A DNA stretch of 64,000 bases from Chitinophaga sancti (GTDB taxonomy: Bacteria > Bacteroidota > Bacteroidia > Chitinophagales > Chitinophagaceae): positions 1,984,001 to 2,048,000 of the forward strand of contig NZ_CP139972.1 of NCBI RefSeq assembly GCF_034424315.1. Reading direction: 5' to 3'. Below the pieces are notes generated by a model. It saw nothing but the letters and a program-made list of their open reading frames with translations, did not search any database and was not told where the DNA came from. Numbering within the stretch: position 1 is the stretch's first letter; each line of letters begins with the position of its first letter. This document shows, one piece after another, positions 26,801 to 34,462 of the stretch. Made by a program: the position numbers and the translations under genes.

Positions 26801-28263
26801 TTCAGTGCATTCTGTGCGTTCTTTCCGATGAACTGAACATTTACAGCATCTTCCCCCTGAATACTGTTATAGAAAGAAGGATCTTCCACCGCTATTTCAC
26901 CAGCCTGTCTAAAGTAAGCATCTTCCTCACCTGTTACTGTAGTTACAGGGAAGTCACCATTCGTCAGGAAGGAGTTATCGTTTGTCCATTTACTATTGGT
27001 TGTTTTAACATTCTGCTTATATACAGAAGTACCACCATGAAAGTAGCCACCTACACCTGCTTCAACACTGGCAGAGGTATTATCAGAATTGTCTTCTGTG
27101 AGGTTATCAAAGAAAACGCCGGACTGGTTACGGAACAAACGGAACTGACCACCATCTGCCTGACTGGTATAAGTAAATATATCAGGTGTAGCAACAGGCA
27201 CCGCCAGGTTCATCAACTCCGGAATAACCGGGTTATCTTTTTCACGCATGAAGTCCATCATCGCGCCTGTATTATTCTTCCCGTGCTCTGCATACATAAA
27301 GCCATAAGCCCTGTTTTGCTGGGATGGATTGGCTACCTCACGTTTGGTTTTATAACCGGTAACACCGGTACCACCATATAAAATATAATAACTACCTCCG
27401 ATATCGCTACTGAAAGTAAAGTTGTGTGAAGTAAAGTTCATATTTGCCTTTGGATAAAAGGCAGGCGCACTAAAGCTCCAGGTACTGCGATAACCTAAAT
27501 CAGCAAAATTACTGAGCTTATTTACATCGAAACTGGTACCCAGGGTAATGCTCTTTAATCCCTCGCGGGTATTATAGGCCATGTTGGCAGAGAAACCAAT
27601 CCCCTGCACGGTATTGCCACCGGTAGTCACCTTCATGGATAAAGAAGGATTTACGGTTACACCCTCGCTGGAACTACTGGTCACCCCAATACCCACACCC
27701 GGAGTTAGGTAACTGGCCCCCGGAATAGATAAGGAAAGACCTACGTTGCCTGTAAGGTCCGCACCAATACCTGTATAATTATCAGTATGCATACCACGGC
27801 TAAACGTACCTGATAGTTTCAGATTCTTACCAAAACCAGCTACCTCTACCCTATCTGTCAGACTACCACCGATGGTAATCTTCGGTTTCACATAGTTATT
27901 CGTTAACACGGTATCACCATAACTATCATCGGCTATACCACGCAGTTGCCTGTTAACGGCGCCCACATTCAGGTTCCAGCCAAATCCTACCCAGGTGGCT
28001 TCATCATCCATTCCTACGCCAGATTGATAGTCAAGGTTTAATGGATACCCATCCACATCCATCAAAGGAATGTTATACTTAAAATTACCAGTTGACAGGT
28101 CTACAAAATCAGTAGTCACTGCTGGTGTAAACTGTTTCGCCTCCGGCTGGGCAGGGCCGGAAGTGAGTGCCCACGATACCGCAGGCATTAATATCTGCAT
28201 GGATGACAGAACAAGGAAGAAACAGGCTATTCTTCTCCGGGTTTGCATTCGACTGATCATCAT
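20821..28263 (-). CDS. Giant secreted protein (2480 aa) with SpvB-like start, duplicated ligand-binding-like modules and RHS-like end
   Basis: A signal peptide (RRRIACFFLVLSSMQILMPA, ending near residue 33) precedes a segment resembling the opening of SpvB/TcB and RHS partner proteins: VDLSTGNFKYNIPLMDVDG, then GVGMDDEATWVGFGWNLN near residue 85. A beta-rich stretch runs to about 1580. Two homologous modules of about 230-270 residues follow (about 1588-1825 and 1828-2100). Each begins CPDGY-TADG-C and contains CGRL-GVWL, W-G-CI-IP-G-YIGY--DN and VQL. A carbohydrate-binding-like domain follows (about 2250-2400), and the end is YD-like (YAYNDKNMQLMAEMDENN; FYEYDEEGALIRVKKE). ATGA overlap with the upstream lipoprotein gene shows coupling. 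Probably the partner shell of the RHS protein. Confidence 0.88.
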   Translation of the reverse strand: MMISRMQTRRRIACFFLVLSSMQILMPAVSWALTSGPAQPEAKQFTPAVTTDFVDLSTGNFKYNIPLMDVDGYPLNLDYQSGVGMDDEATWVGFGWNLNVGAVNRQLRGIADDSYGDTVLTNNYVKPKITIGGSLTDRVEVAGFGKNLKLSGTFSRGMHTDNYTGIGADLTGNVGLSLSIPGASYLTPGVGIGVTSSSSEGVTVNPSLSMKVTTGGNTVQGIGFSANMAYNTREGLKSITLGTSFDVNKLSNFADLGYRSTWSFSAPAFYPKANMNFTSHNFTFSSDIGGSYYILYGGTGVTGYKTKREVANPSQQNRAYGFMYAEHGKNNTGAMMDFMREKDNPVIPELMNLAVPVATPDIFTYTSQADGGQFRLFRNQSGVFFDNLTEDNSDNTSASVEAGVGGYFHGGTSVYKQNVKTTNSKWTNDNSFLTNGDFPVTTVTGEEDAYFRQAGEIAVEDPSFYNSIQGEDAVNVQFIGKNAQNALKKGSSVYPATGKYKRNGRQIRKSPVMPMLAGEMSLAGGGDSLLHTYRFIDNPDSIPGACKALTYATESRVNKFRKPDHISEIIKTTNDGKRLVYGMPVYNKKQVEVSFATDASRLNTSTKKIKLVTDAAGNPTHKPVNSRGQSISDEYYNRQEQPAYATSWLLTQILSPDYVDVTNDGITEDDRGTAYKFNYSLVNGDYQWRTPYGDSAQYNPGLRADPDDDKGSYVYGTKELRYLHSIESKTMVAYFITGDREDGLGYNVLGVLDKSVKQKYLKEIRLYAKSDMTTPIKTVKFNYSYTLCKGIPNTSTSGGGKLTLDAVYFTYGNSTRGKDYYYSFKYNNDHGYASLLTDRWGTLKRSTDNATAGFSLLNDEFPYTVQNAAAAAVDAGMWQLSEIQMPTGGKISVDYEADDYAYVQNRRSMVMSKITDMKDGSGNTTTSLRDAKQFLIDLGTAPDDVPATNAADVLAWFKTKYLDGSDYMYTKLFVNVTDDPNSTTDSKFDFVPVYAAVGAVTISGATATVTFKNDTDGGVTVNPLIGAVWQRMRMEYQRYAYPGYINRINSDLPVITAVKAIATSITTLSELWENFNEKAYRKKFGSQVNLQKSFARVVIRAGKKIGGGLRVKRVKLSDEWNTMATDQEAAIYGQEYEYTIQEEGKTISSGVAAYEPASGGDENPMRMPVNYTQNVKWGLNNYFYLEEPMGETLFPGPQVIYRQVTVRNLTADGTVDTKNKTGWSTAEFYTAKEFPVIVQQTGLDKYLHKPNSWATFFGGKSTYELAMSQGYSIILNDMHGKPKADRVFNQSGQEVSANEYYYNTTEDGGTQRLTNVVDVVDANGNITTDQVIGRDIEMFTDMRESELSNSGTSINLGADVVPIWGWPVPIPHWPRSSNTDYRQFRGASVLKTIQYTGILSKTIKKLNGSNISGTTLLYDKYTGEPVLTQTQNEFDDPVYSVSIPAYWMYKQMGMAYQNLGMVMKDFRISSSAVPSQYASFLSPGDELIDLYTGIRLWVIKSPTSTSSTAALRIISQSGRTIKDYSGTMKVFRSGYRNQLGANATNMTLLKNPVVANKLKIISNEELSGYNVINATAVLYSDAWGQPAVCQNPGSCPDGYEETADGTQCMYKPTPVAGFDLVPGDKHRKYGNRGAFFFEYKADGHYKTSTANYWMGCTTGCGRLAEAGVWLKQRPLHDWWGVEKCIDIPAGTYFIGYAADNAMRLKIDEVDVQPQFRGGSESFYEAWRIRKFTIAKSGKHIIRMDAANAEANMSAAFEIYNSSEATLVAGDKETIEKERIYSSVQLLTDPNKVLYYTDGDDNRGTQSFRCDNGMPLTKCDGTFNCGYKPKQACPDGYTLSADGQACTVPTTMDNQTGLTIVRGSNNPTYGQWGTLFFNSAGQVVDSVRADPFWGYRCDGVDPYDQGTGGHIPTDDLTDVPTTDPGNGTVISRVSASAAVTPNYTSGCGRLNAVGVWLNNSWGNNWIGMNVCVKIPVGKVYYIGYGVDNNVRIYIDGTLWKEHVMVNDNDHRYYSYWQVRPRFLSSGNHIVTIEAQNIVDQFNQRSVGLEVYDNTIAELKAHTLDTIFSTIQLVNSSKPYDTYVKDANGNILYQHLKCGQGSINICDDSPGCPAIPAGNVLNPYLTGYLGNWLMYKEMAWLSDRSGQDLPTKTTAGVDIRHKGQYATFYPFWYYNGGWNMSANAGWVTNTTTTLYDESSHPLESKDALNQYSGVRYGFKNKLPLAVGLNMRQREIFYDGFEDYVFNSGCDNALPCRPDQFDIRRKLGDSYASALDIENAHSGNYSMKLDSSVSLWSYIYSNEHQPGIYLNNNQWGEYYRSIDSWLGLRDFSPVTSRKYYFSAWVRNGTDLTGKTPGIRLQLLPGLKVVTLSLKTIVDGWKLVEGTIDLPVDVGITEMTPFGIKIQRLSSETSIDDIRIFPYDGQLKSYAYNDKNMQLMAEMDENNYATFYEYDEEGALIRVKKETERGIMTIKENRSSYHKR

Positions 28264-28751
28264 ATGTTCAGGCTTAAGGAATCAATGTGTTTAATAGCAT
28301 CACCCTGTATAGGGAAAGTGAGGAACTTATGATTAAATAAATAATCTCTGAAAAGAAGGCGGCAGTTGGCCTGTGAATACGCAAGCGGGCGCTCAAAGAC
28401 CAGCATATATTCAAGGCCACCGATATTACCATTGGCTATACGCACAACATCTACAGGCGCTGAGGTATCCGCTACATTCACAAAGGCAAACATGGAATCC
28501 AGACCATACGTATAGGCCTGACCATCTATCTCCTTCAATGCCGTACCGTTGCTATTCGATATCTTCAAACGAAAACGCAGCAGGTCATCATTCTTTGTAG
28601 CCGGCATATATTGCAAACGATAATGAAAACCATTCTCCTCTTTATCCTGCAGCATTCCCGTTTCCGCTATCGCCTGCATTACCTCCTTCTTACTGTGCTT
28701 GCAGGCGCAGAATACCAACACCAGGCAACACAAGATTATTCCGTACTTCAT
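28260..28751 (-). CDS. Small lipoprotein of the RHS operon
   Basis: 163 residues with a lipoprotein signal (MKYGIILCCLVLVFCACKHS; probable lipidated cysteine in the last CAC). The mature part is mixed alpha/beta with DLLRFRLKISNSNG near residue 58 and ends HIDSLSLNI. Family not recognised. It overlaps its neighbours by four bases on both sides (ATGA at 28748-28751 and at 28260-28263), so it is translated in lockstep with the Ig-like protein and the 2480-aa giant. A stoichiometric envelope component is likely. The outer-membrane side is inferred. Confidence 0.78.
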   Translation of the reverse strand: MKYGIILCCLVLVFCACKHSKKEVMQAIAETGMLQDKEENGFHYRLQYMPATKNDDLLRFRLKISNSNGTALKEIDGQAYTYGLDSMFAFVNVADTSAPVDVVRIANGNIGGLEYMLVFERPLAYSQANCRLLFRDYLFNHKFLTFPIQGDAIKHIDSLSLNI

Positions 28752-29845
28752 TCTGCTGTTTTATAAATAAATCTTAATTGTTTACGTGTTCCATCAGGCA
28801 GGTTTACATCCATGATGTAGTAGTAACCATCCTTAAAACTATTGTTATCAGTGAGATCGATCACCACCTGGTTGTAACCTCTTACGATCTGTACAGCCGG
28901 CAGTTTCTTCACCGCCTGATCAGGTTTGGTGAGACAACGGATGCTGTAGTTCAGATCAGTAGCTGCATAGGTATTGGTGACGCCAAATAACAACTGTCCT
29001 CTGGCTATGTAGAAGTTACCCCTGCTCAGGTCTTCGATGCTTCTGAAAGCTTCCACAGGGAGTTTCGTTGAATCCTTTTCGCAATCCACTGTGAAAGACC
29101 AGATCTCAGATTGTGCCAGAATCAGGTCGTTCTGATAAGCAGTTACCTGCCAGGCATATTGCTTACCTTCCACCAGTTCATTGGCAATGGAAGGATACAA
29201 CAACATCGGCATCGGGATATCACGCTGATTAACGATTGCGAGGTTCATACGCAGCGCTTCGATGGGCTGCTGTCTGTCCTTTACTTCTACAAGCGACAGG
29301 CGGTATTGCGCCCCGTTGATGGCAGGAATTAAAGGCTGCCAGTTGAATGTAGGCCGCTTATCGCAGATCTTGTCTTCATCATAAGGTTGTATGAGCCGCA
29401 TGTTGCTAAACGGCTCCAGTTCATAGTTGAAGCATTGTTCAGCCAGCAGTTCGCTGTTGTGACTCACCCCTTCGAAGAGCTGAAAACAATACTCATAATC
29501 ACCAGATGGGAAGTACCCACTCTGTCTGATGACAGTAGAGATTTTAGTGTTACCAAAAGTCACCGCCGCCTGGTATACAGCACCGGGAGGTACTGCACTG
29601 GTGCCGGGCAATAGCTGGAACTGAGGTATATCAATAGTGACCACAGTACCCACAGATGCTTCGGATACTACGATGCGCAGGTTTGCCGTAACAGCGCTAC
29701 CTGTATTGCTGATACGCACCTGTGAAATATTGTTAATTGAACGTCCCTGCACTTCAGGCATGAATGCAAAGGTGTATTGCGCCTTGCCCTGCAGGCATAA
29801 CATACCGAACAGCGCGGTCATTAAAAGTCTGATTCCATTCTTCAT
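28748..29845 (-). CDS. Secreted Ig/FN3-like 365-aa protein of the RHS operon
   Basis: A signal peptide (MKNGIRLLMTALFGMLCLQG, cut near KAQY) precedes tandem beta-sandwich-like segments: ISQVRISNTGSAVTANLRIV (about residue 40), a second block with RPTFNWQPLIPAINGAQYRLSLVEVK (about 165-190) and QYAWQVTAYQNDLILAQSEIWSF (about 230). The N-P/A-x-F-x-W and YxWxV patterns are typical of FN3-like domains in Bacteroidota surface and secretion proteins. It is 7 bases from the upstream barrel gene and overlaps the lipoprotein gene. It may be a periplasmic or surface adaptor between barrel and cargo. Confidence 0.78.
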   Translation of the reverse strand: MKNGIRLLMTALFGMLCLQGKAQYTFAFMPEVQGRSINNISQVRISNTGSAVTANLRIVVSEASVGTVVTIDIPQFQLLPGTSAVPPGAVYQAAVTFGNTKISTVIRQSGYFPSGDYEYCFQLFEGVSHNSELLAEQCFNYELEPFSNMRLIQPYDEDKICDKRPTFNWQPLIPAINGAQYRLSLVEVKDRQQPIEALRMNLAIVNQRDIPMPMLLYPSIANELVEGKQYAWQVTAYQNDLILAQSEIWSFTVDCEKDSTKLPVEAFRSIEDLSRGNFYIARGQLLFGVTNTYAATDLNYSIRCLTKPDQAVKKLPAVQIVRGYNQVVIDLTDNNSFKDGYYYIMDVNLPDGTRKQLRFIYKTAE

Positions 29846-29852
29846 ATTGCTG

Positions 29853-32279
29853 TCAGTTTATCTGGTAATGAACCGCCATAGCGGTATTGAATTTTCCGTA
29901 ATAATAATTAGCTGCGGAGTTGAACAGGTTCTTGCGCACATCTGCAGAAAGGCTTACGCTCCAGCGTTTGTACAGCTGTGTAGCTGCCTGCTGACGAATA
30001 CCGATCTGTTCCACCACATCCTTACTGTTCATGTAAATGAGGGAGCTACCACAGGATACTTTTTTGAATAAGTTATACTGGTAACCACCTTCAGTATTTA
30101 AGAGATTGTTGTATACCGCAGCATTGTTGACATCTTTGCTGAAATTCAGGCTGGCGATAATCATACCCGGTCCTGCCATGAGGGTCTGGGAAGAACCTAT
30201 ATTGAGGAACAGGGTTTTTACAGTCAGGTAGTTCAATTGCTGAATACCTATAGTGGAGTTATTACTGAATACTTTGCCATTGATCTTGCCATTTACCTGT
30301 GAAGAAAAGGATATTTTTCTGTTCAGGTAAGCGGTAGTACTACCTTCGCGCAAGGAGCTCTGTAATATATTCACACCCATGGTCACCTCCTTTGTAAAGC
30401 GGTAACGACCATCTACAGCGTAAGTAATGCTCTTTCTCTTTTCGCTAGTCAGTGCTGAGGTGGCGAGGTCACGGAAGTCTGTACGTACGCTGACCATGGC
30501 TTTATTTTTCAGCCAGCTGCGTTTGAGCAGGAAGCCGTACTGCATGGTTCCTCTGCTGCCGAAAGGCGCACCGGGGTTTACATAACCCAGACCGGAATAA
30601 TTGATGTATACCTTATGTGTCAGACCCCATTCCTTTACACCTCCATTCAATGCGAGGCCTACAGAAGCTGTGGCCCAGAGGTCATCCATTAAATGACCGG
30701 CGGCAGATTTGGAGACACCTGCAGCATCGGAAGCGGTACCGTAAGTGCTGCTGGACTTGGACAAGGTTACATCCAGTGTACCCAATTCGCCAAGACTCAC
30801 CTTTTCTGCTACTGATCCTACAAATACATTTCTGCTGAGGGAGGATGTATTAAAGCTGTTATTCGTTTGTGCTTTTGAGTTTGCATTCAGGGCCGTAAAG
30901 GAAGTAGTACCTTTACCGAGGGTAATGCCCTGCATACTGTAAGAAGACTTACCTGTTGCGGATTGCATGCCTCCATCCTGAATGCCGAGTTCACTGCTGT
31001 TACCTGCGAGTAAGCTGATGGCTTTATTTCCTTTGAGAAAGGAGCCAGCGGCACCGGACATGAATAAACCATTTGAGTCACCGACGCTACCTACTTTCAT
31101 TGCCTGCATGTTCATCATGAGCTTCTGTAAGGCGCTTAACTGCAGGAGCTTTCCGCCCATTGCAGCCGTGTTCTCTCCTTTATTCATCCAGTTTTCGATA
31201 TTACCAACTACCTGCTTTTGTGAACCCAGTAACTGGTTCATTTCTTTTACATCACCCATTTGTGATTTTAAAGAAAGCACCTGACGGAAGTATTCTGATT
31301 GCTGGTATTGTTTGTATAAAGCCTGATCGTTGCTATCTTTTGAGGCAGCGAGTGCTTTAACGGAATCCGCTGAGAAGCTGACAGGCAAAGAATTTCCCAT
31401 GACAGAGCGACGTAGTTGTGCGGTGTCCAGGTACATCAGCTGATCGCCGGAAATTTTATTTTTAATCCCCTGCTGATCGATTGAATTGAGCGAAGAAGTA
31501 GCGTAAGACTTCATGCTGCTCTTAATATCGAGATCTTCGAGGAAGTATTTCTTTAAGTCGTAGTTCTGATTGAGCTGTTTATTAATAGAGCTCATATAGG
31601 TTTCTCTGTCGAATGAGAACTGCACGAAGTGAGCATCATTCAGAGAAGGACCGGCGTAGTTATAACCGGATAGCGTAGAATAATTAATCTGAACCGGGAT
31701 ACCACCAAGGGTGACTGCATCCTGTACCACGCCTTCGTTCCACCAGCCAGACATCATGGATGTAGTGTCCATATAAGCAGTAGTCCAGGAGACTCCTTTT
31801 AATTTATTTTCAGGCATACCAGGCAAACTAAACCCACTGGTGAGCTGGTTATTTCGCAACGCATAAAAACCACGTAACTTATTATCTAAGTACGCGGATG
31901 TTTTTGTGCTATCCTTCATGCTATTGAAGAGGGTCTTCATTTTGGTCATGCCGGCAGCGCTGTTGCCAGAGGTAAGGTATTGCGTGAATTGCGCTTTCGC
32001 AGAGGTATTCATGCTATTCAGTCCGAATTTACTGAATGGAATGCTATCCTTTGTGAAGGCGGTTGGCTGTAGGTTATTTGTTCCAGAGCGTTGGTTTACG
32101 GCTGATATAACAGCTTGTTTCAATGCTGGTTGATTTAACAATGCCCTATCTGCCAAACCAGCTGGCAGGGAGTCGGGGTTAACGGATGACAGGCTTCGCT
32201 GGCCCGCATACACACGGGTTCCCAGCAATACCAGCAGACATAAAACTACCGGCAATGCCCCTTTAGACTTTCTATACAT
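29853..32279 (-). CDS. Outer-membrane barrel-like 808-aa protein, first gene of the RHS operon
   Basis: A signal peptide (residues 1-25, ending RVYA) is followed by about 400 residues rich in Ser/Gln/Lys/Met helices (SAKAQFTQYLTSGNSAAGMT; MGDVKEMNQLLGSQKQ). The last 330 residues show alternating beta-hairpin strands with aromatic girdles (HKVYINYSGLGYV; MQYGFLLKRSWLKNKAMVSV; NYYYGKFNTAMAVHYQIN), as in outer-membrane barrels. I do not recognise a named family. As the promoter-proximal gene it may be the export or display channel for the two giant proteins, analogous to a two-partner or T9SS-like OM component. That role is inference. Confidence 0.78.
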   Translation of the reverse strand: MYRKSKGALPVVLCLLVLLGTRVYAGQRSLSSVNPDSLPAGLADRALLNQPALKQAVISAVNQRSGTNNLQPTAFTKDSIPFSKFGLNSMNTSAKAQFTQYLTSGNSAAGMTKMKTLFNSMKDSTKTSAYLDNKLRGFYALRNNQLTSGFSLPGMPENKLKGVSWTTAYMDTTSMMSGWWNEGVVQDAVTLGGIPVQINYSTLSGYNYAGPSLNDAHFVQFSFDRETYMSSINKQLNQNYDLKKYFLEDLDIKSSMKSYATSSLNSIDQQGIKNKISGDQLMYLDTAQLRRSVMGNSLPVSFSADSVKALAASKDSNDQALYKQYQQSEYFRQVLSLKSQMGDVKEMNQLLGSQKQVVGNIENWMNKGENTAAMGGKLLQLSALQKLMMNMQAMKVGSVGDSNGLFMSGAAGSFLKGNKAISLLAGNSSELGIQDGGMQSATGKSSYSMQGITLGKGTTSFTALNANSKAQTNNSFNTSSLSRNVFVGSVAEKVSLGELGTLDVTLSKSSSTYGTASDAAGVSKSAAGHLMDDLWATASVGLALNGGVKEWGLTHKVYINYSGLGYVNPGAPFGSRGTMQYGFLLKRSWLKNKAMVSVRTDFRDLATSALTSEKRKSITYAVDGRYRFTKEVTMGVNILQSSLREGSTTAYLNRKISFSSQVNGKINGKVFSNNSTIGIQQLNYLTVKTLFLNIGSSQTLMAGPGMIIASLNFSKDVNNAAVYNNLLNTEGGYQYNLFKKVSCGSSLIYMNSKDVVEQIGIRQQAATQLYKRWSVSLSADVRKNLFNSAANYYYGKFNTAMAVHYQIN

Positions 32280-32425
32280 AGTAAAAGGTTCAGTACGACA
32301 TAGATATAAGGATATTGGACCTTAAACGGTCATATCACGGTACAAGAAATAATAAATACAGTTGAAAAACAGCCCTGGCATTTGGGTTATGAATTAGTTC
32401 GATAAATGCCACATACTACATCCCT

Positions 32426-32433
32426 CAAACATA
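32426..32433 (-). promoter_or_regulatory. Candidate -7 box for the RHS operon
   Basis: On the minus strand the sequence is TATGTTTG, matching TAnnTTTG, about 147 bases before the first gene. A clear -33 TTG at the usual spacing is not evident, so this is only a candidate. The rest of 32280-32625 contains no gene I can support. Confidence 0.35.
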
Positions 32434-32625
32434 GACATCAAGGGTTCCGCCATACTTTTTATGCTACAATTGATGCTTGATTAACAAATGCGTTCACATA
32501 GGTACACTGTAACAACTCTGTGCAAAGAAATATAATTTTTTGAAACTTTTAACAATAAAGGATAATATTTTTTAAATGATTTTGGTCAGAGGGAGAGAAA
32601 CCAGGCATAGCATTGGTAATAATAC

Positions 32626-33378
32626 CTATTTATCAATTCGTGTGTGGGAGATAATTTTACATTTATGACAGCAGCGGTTAAACTCGTCAAACATTTTTTC
32701 TTCCAGCTTCCAGTGTTCGCCACAGGATGGGCAGTTATCTGTAATATCATTCTTATAATTAAAAAGGTAGTAGTAGCAGGCTCTGGCAGTAAGGGTTTCT
32801 ATGTTCCTGCAGATGGCCAGTCCGTTTTTTGTTAAAGGGCTTGTAATGGATGATAGTTTTTTATTACAATAGGCTTCATTGATATGACCTCTAAACCAAA
32901 GCGACATCAAATCATTGTAATCATTATGCCACCAGTTAATATCATTATAAGAAGGATCTCCATTATAAGTATATGGGAATTCGTATAGCGGTATTTGTTT
33001 AAAATCGTTGAAAGAACGAAGGGGGGAAGACCCGTCACCATACAAAATAAATGCGGATGCATTGGCGTAATCGCCTGACATTTTTAAGGGGTTCTCTCCT
33101 ATTTTTTCAAAAGCTAAATCATATCCATAACTTTCTTTTAATTTTTCTAACCAGTATAAGGGATACTTGTTATTTTCTTTTTTAAATAGCATTAGTTCTG
33201 AAGGAGAATCTACTACGGCTCTCACTCCATCTGGTGTAAAGTTTAGAATAATATTCTGGGAGCAAATCTGGTTTTGTTGATATAGGATGCCCAAAAAGGT
33301 GTCTATATCATCAAGAAGATATAGGTTATCATCCTCGTCTAATGTTGGTCCGGAAAATATAAATTGATATATGATCAT
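32626..33378 (-). CDS. Zinc-ribbon protein, DUF2310-like
   Basis: 250 residues from ATG 33378 (MIIYQFIFSGPTLDEDD). A TTG-initiated extension to 33411 exists, but the ATGA overlap with the upstream frame favours 33378. The C-terminus carries a zinc ribbon, CPSCG about 20 residues before CCHKC. The N-terminal domain includes QNIILNFTPDGVRAVVDSPS and a Trp-rich segment (DINWWHNDYNDLMSLWFRG). Layout and length fit the DUF2310 family, predicted nucleic-acid-binding zinc-ribbon proteins. It is coupled to a broken DUF3592-like gene. Confidence 0.7.
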   Translation of the reverse strand: MIIYQFIFSGPTLDEDDNLYLLDDIDTFLGILYQQNQICSQNIILNFTPDGVRAVVDSPSELMLFKKENNKYPLYWLEKLKESYGYDLAFEKIGENPLKMSGDYANASAFILYGDGSSPLRSFNDFKQIPLYEFPYTYNGDPSYNDINWWHNDYNDLMSLWFRGHINEAYCNKKLSSITSPLTKNGLAICRNIETLTARACYYYLFNYKNDITDNCPSCGEHWKLEEKMFDEFNRCCHKCKIISHTRIDK

Positions 33379-33791
33379 AGGTTTTTGAAAATTAAACAAA
33401 GGGTTATGCAATTTGTAAATGCAAAAAATACGATCAGTACTACCACCATTATCAAAAGACGTGCAACCACATCGACCGGATCTTTTATTACTGAAGTCAT
33501 ATCTTTTTTCAAACAGGTTACTACCACCTTTTTCCCTATTGCAGATTTCTGATAATGCAGGCGGTTCGCAGGAATTCTTCGTTGTCCATGAAAAGAATGA
33601 AATTCTATGAGCGCATCATACTTTGGAAAACCGTCCATATCTGTTGTTTCAATTGTATCTATAACGATACCTTCGTAACGTTCGCCATGTTTATAAATGA
33701 AATAGGTATATCGTCAGTTTTGTATTAAGGTAATTAATACAAAACGGATAAATATAAAATCAGCTAATAAAACCAATATCGTTTCTATCAT
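33375..33791 (-). pseudogene. DUF3592-like membrane protein interrupted by in-frame TGA
   Basis: ATG 33791 opens a hydrophobic 25-residue start (MIETILVLLADFIFIRFVLI, then TLIQN). It is stopped by TGA at 33714-33716, then the same frame continues RYTYFIYKHGERYEGIVID through an extracytoplasmic-like domain and a second membrane helix (VARLLIMVVVLIVFFAF), ending at 33375. Without the stop it would be a 138-residue two-helix protein resembling DUF3592 proteins (GERxEGxVxD motif). The largest ATG frame left is 33375-33638. TGG or CGA are single-change ancestors of TGA. It overlaps the next gene by ATGA, showing the pair was once coupled. Confidence 0.6.
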
Positions 33792-33879
33792 CTATTCCAT
33801 TTAATTGTTATCAGGCATTCACATAGGAGACACCTGTTACAGCCCCCCAGTGAAATACCGTTATATATTAATGTACCCA

Positions 33880-34011
33880 TTAATACTGATTCAAAAAATA
33901 AAAAAGGAAATTATGGTAGTGTATTAGTTTCATTTTCTCCAAATCTTTTGTGTAGTTGACATAAGTATCAAGGGATCTGTAGCCGGCTAAACTAAAATTG
34001 ACATGACACCC
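33880..34011 (-). pseudogene. Possible C-terminal remnant of a tyrosine recombinase
   Basis: A 43-codon frame without a proper start ends at TAA 33880-33882 and reads NFSLAGYRSLDTYVNYTKDL followed by EKMKLIHYHN. The pattern G-[HY]-x-S-x-x-T-x-x-x-Y near the end resembles the last helix of tyrosine recombinases, with the catalytic Tyr in VNYTK. An in-frame stop lies directly upstream (34012-34014). It may be the footprint of a lost integrase; short length keeps this uncertain. The rest of 33792-34230 shows nothing further. Confidence 0.35.
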
Positions 34012-34230
34012 TTACCGAATTTGATATTACAAACAATTCTTTGTTGCAGGATCGAAGTTTAAAAATAATACCGCCCAATCATATTTTCATACTACGAATG
34101 TCTCATTATTTGATTATCTACCAACCCAGCTATTCCCCAGACGGATTAACACTATTTAACTATATAACTTTAAACGATCTGGCACGATACCGGTCTTATA
34201 TACATTGTTACTCACCCAAAAGAATAGGTT

Positions 34231-34446
34231 ATGAAAGCGAAAATTGTTTTGATCCTGATGATTGTATTTGCCGGTGCTACTACGCAGTTATCGGCTCAGC
34301 ACAGACACCGATCAAAGACGGTAGTGGTTAAAACAGTACCGGAACAACCACATGTAGTGGCTTATCAGGGAGTGAATTATCATTATGCAGATGGCAGATA
34401 TTACCGTCCTGTTAATGGCGGATACGAAAGGATACCACAAAATTAA
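34231..34446 (+). CDS. Small secreted protein (71 aa)
   Basis: A clear signal peptide (MKAKIVLILMIVFAGATTQL, cut after SAQ) precedes a 49-residue mature chain: HRHRSKTVVVKTVPEQP, then VNYHYADGRYYRPVNGGYER. The YHYADGxYYRPxxGGY pattern is seen in small Bacteroidota envelope proteins related to DUF6515-like glycine/tyrosine-rich domains. It is a lone + strand gene between minus-strand operons. No function is assigned. Confidence 0.72.
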   Translation: MKAKIVLILMIVFAGATTQLSAQHRHRSKTVVVKTVPEQPHVVAYQGVNYHYADGRYYRPVNGGYERIPQN

Positions 34447-34462
34447 TTTTAATGATTAAACA

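Noticed and set aside
30982..31284. 100-aa + strand frame inside the barrel gene
   Set aside because: Antisense to a long, well-supported gene; no independent signal.
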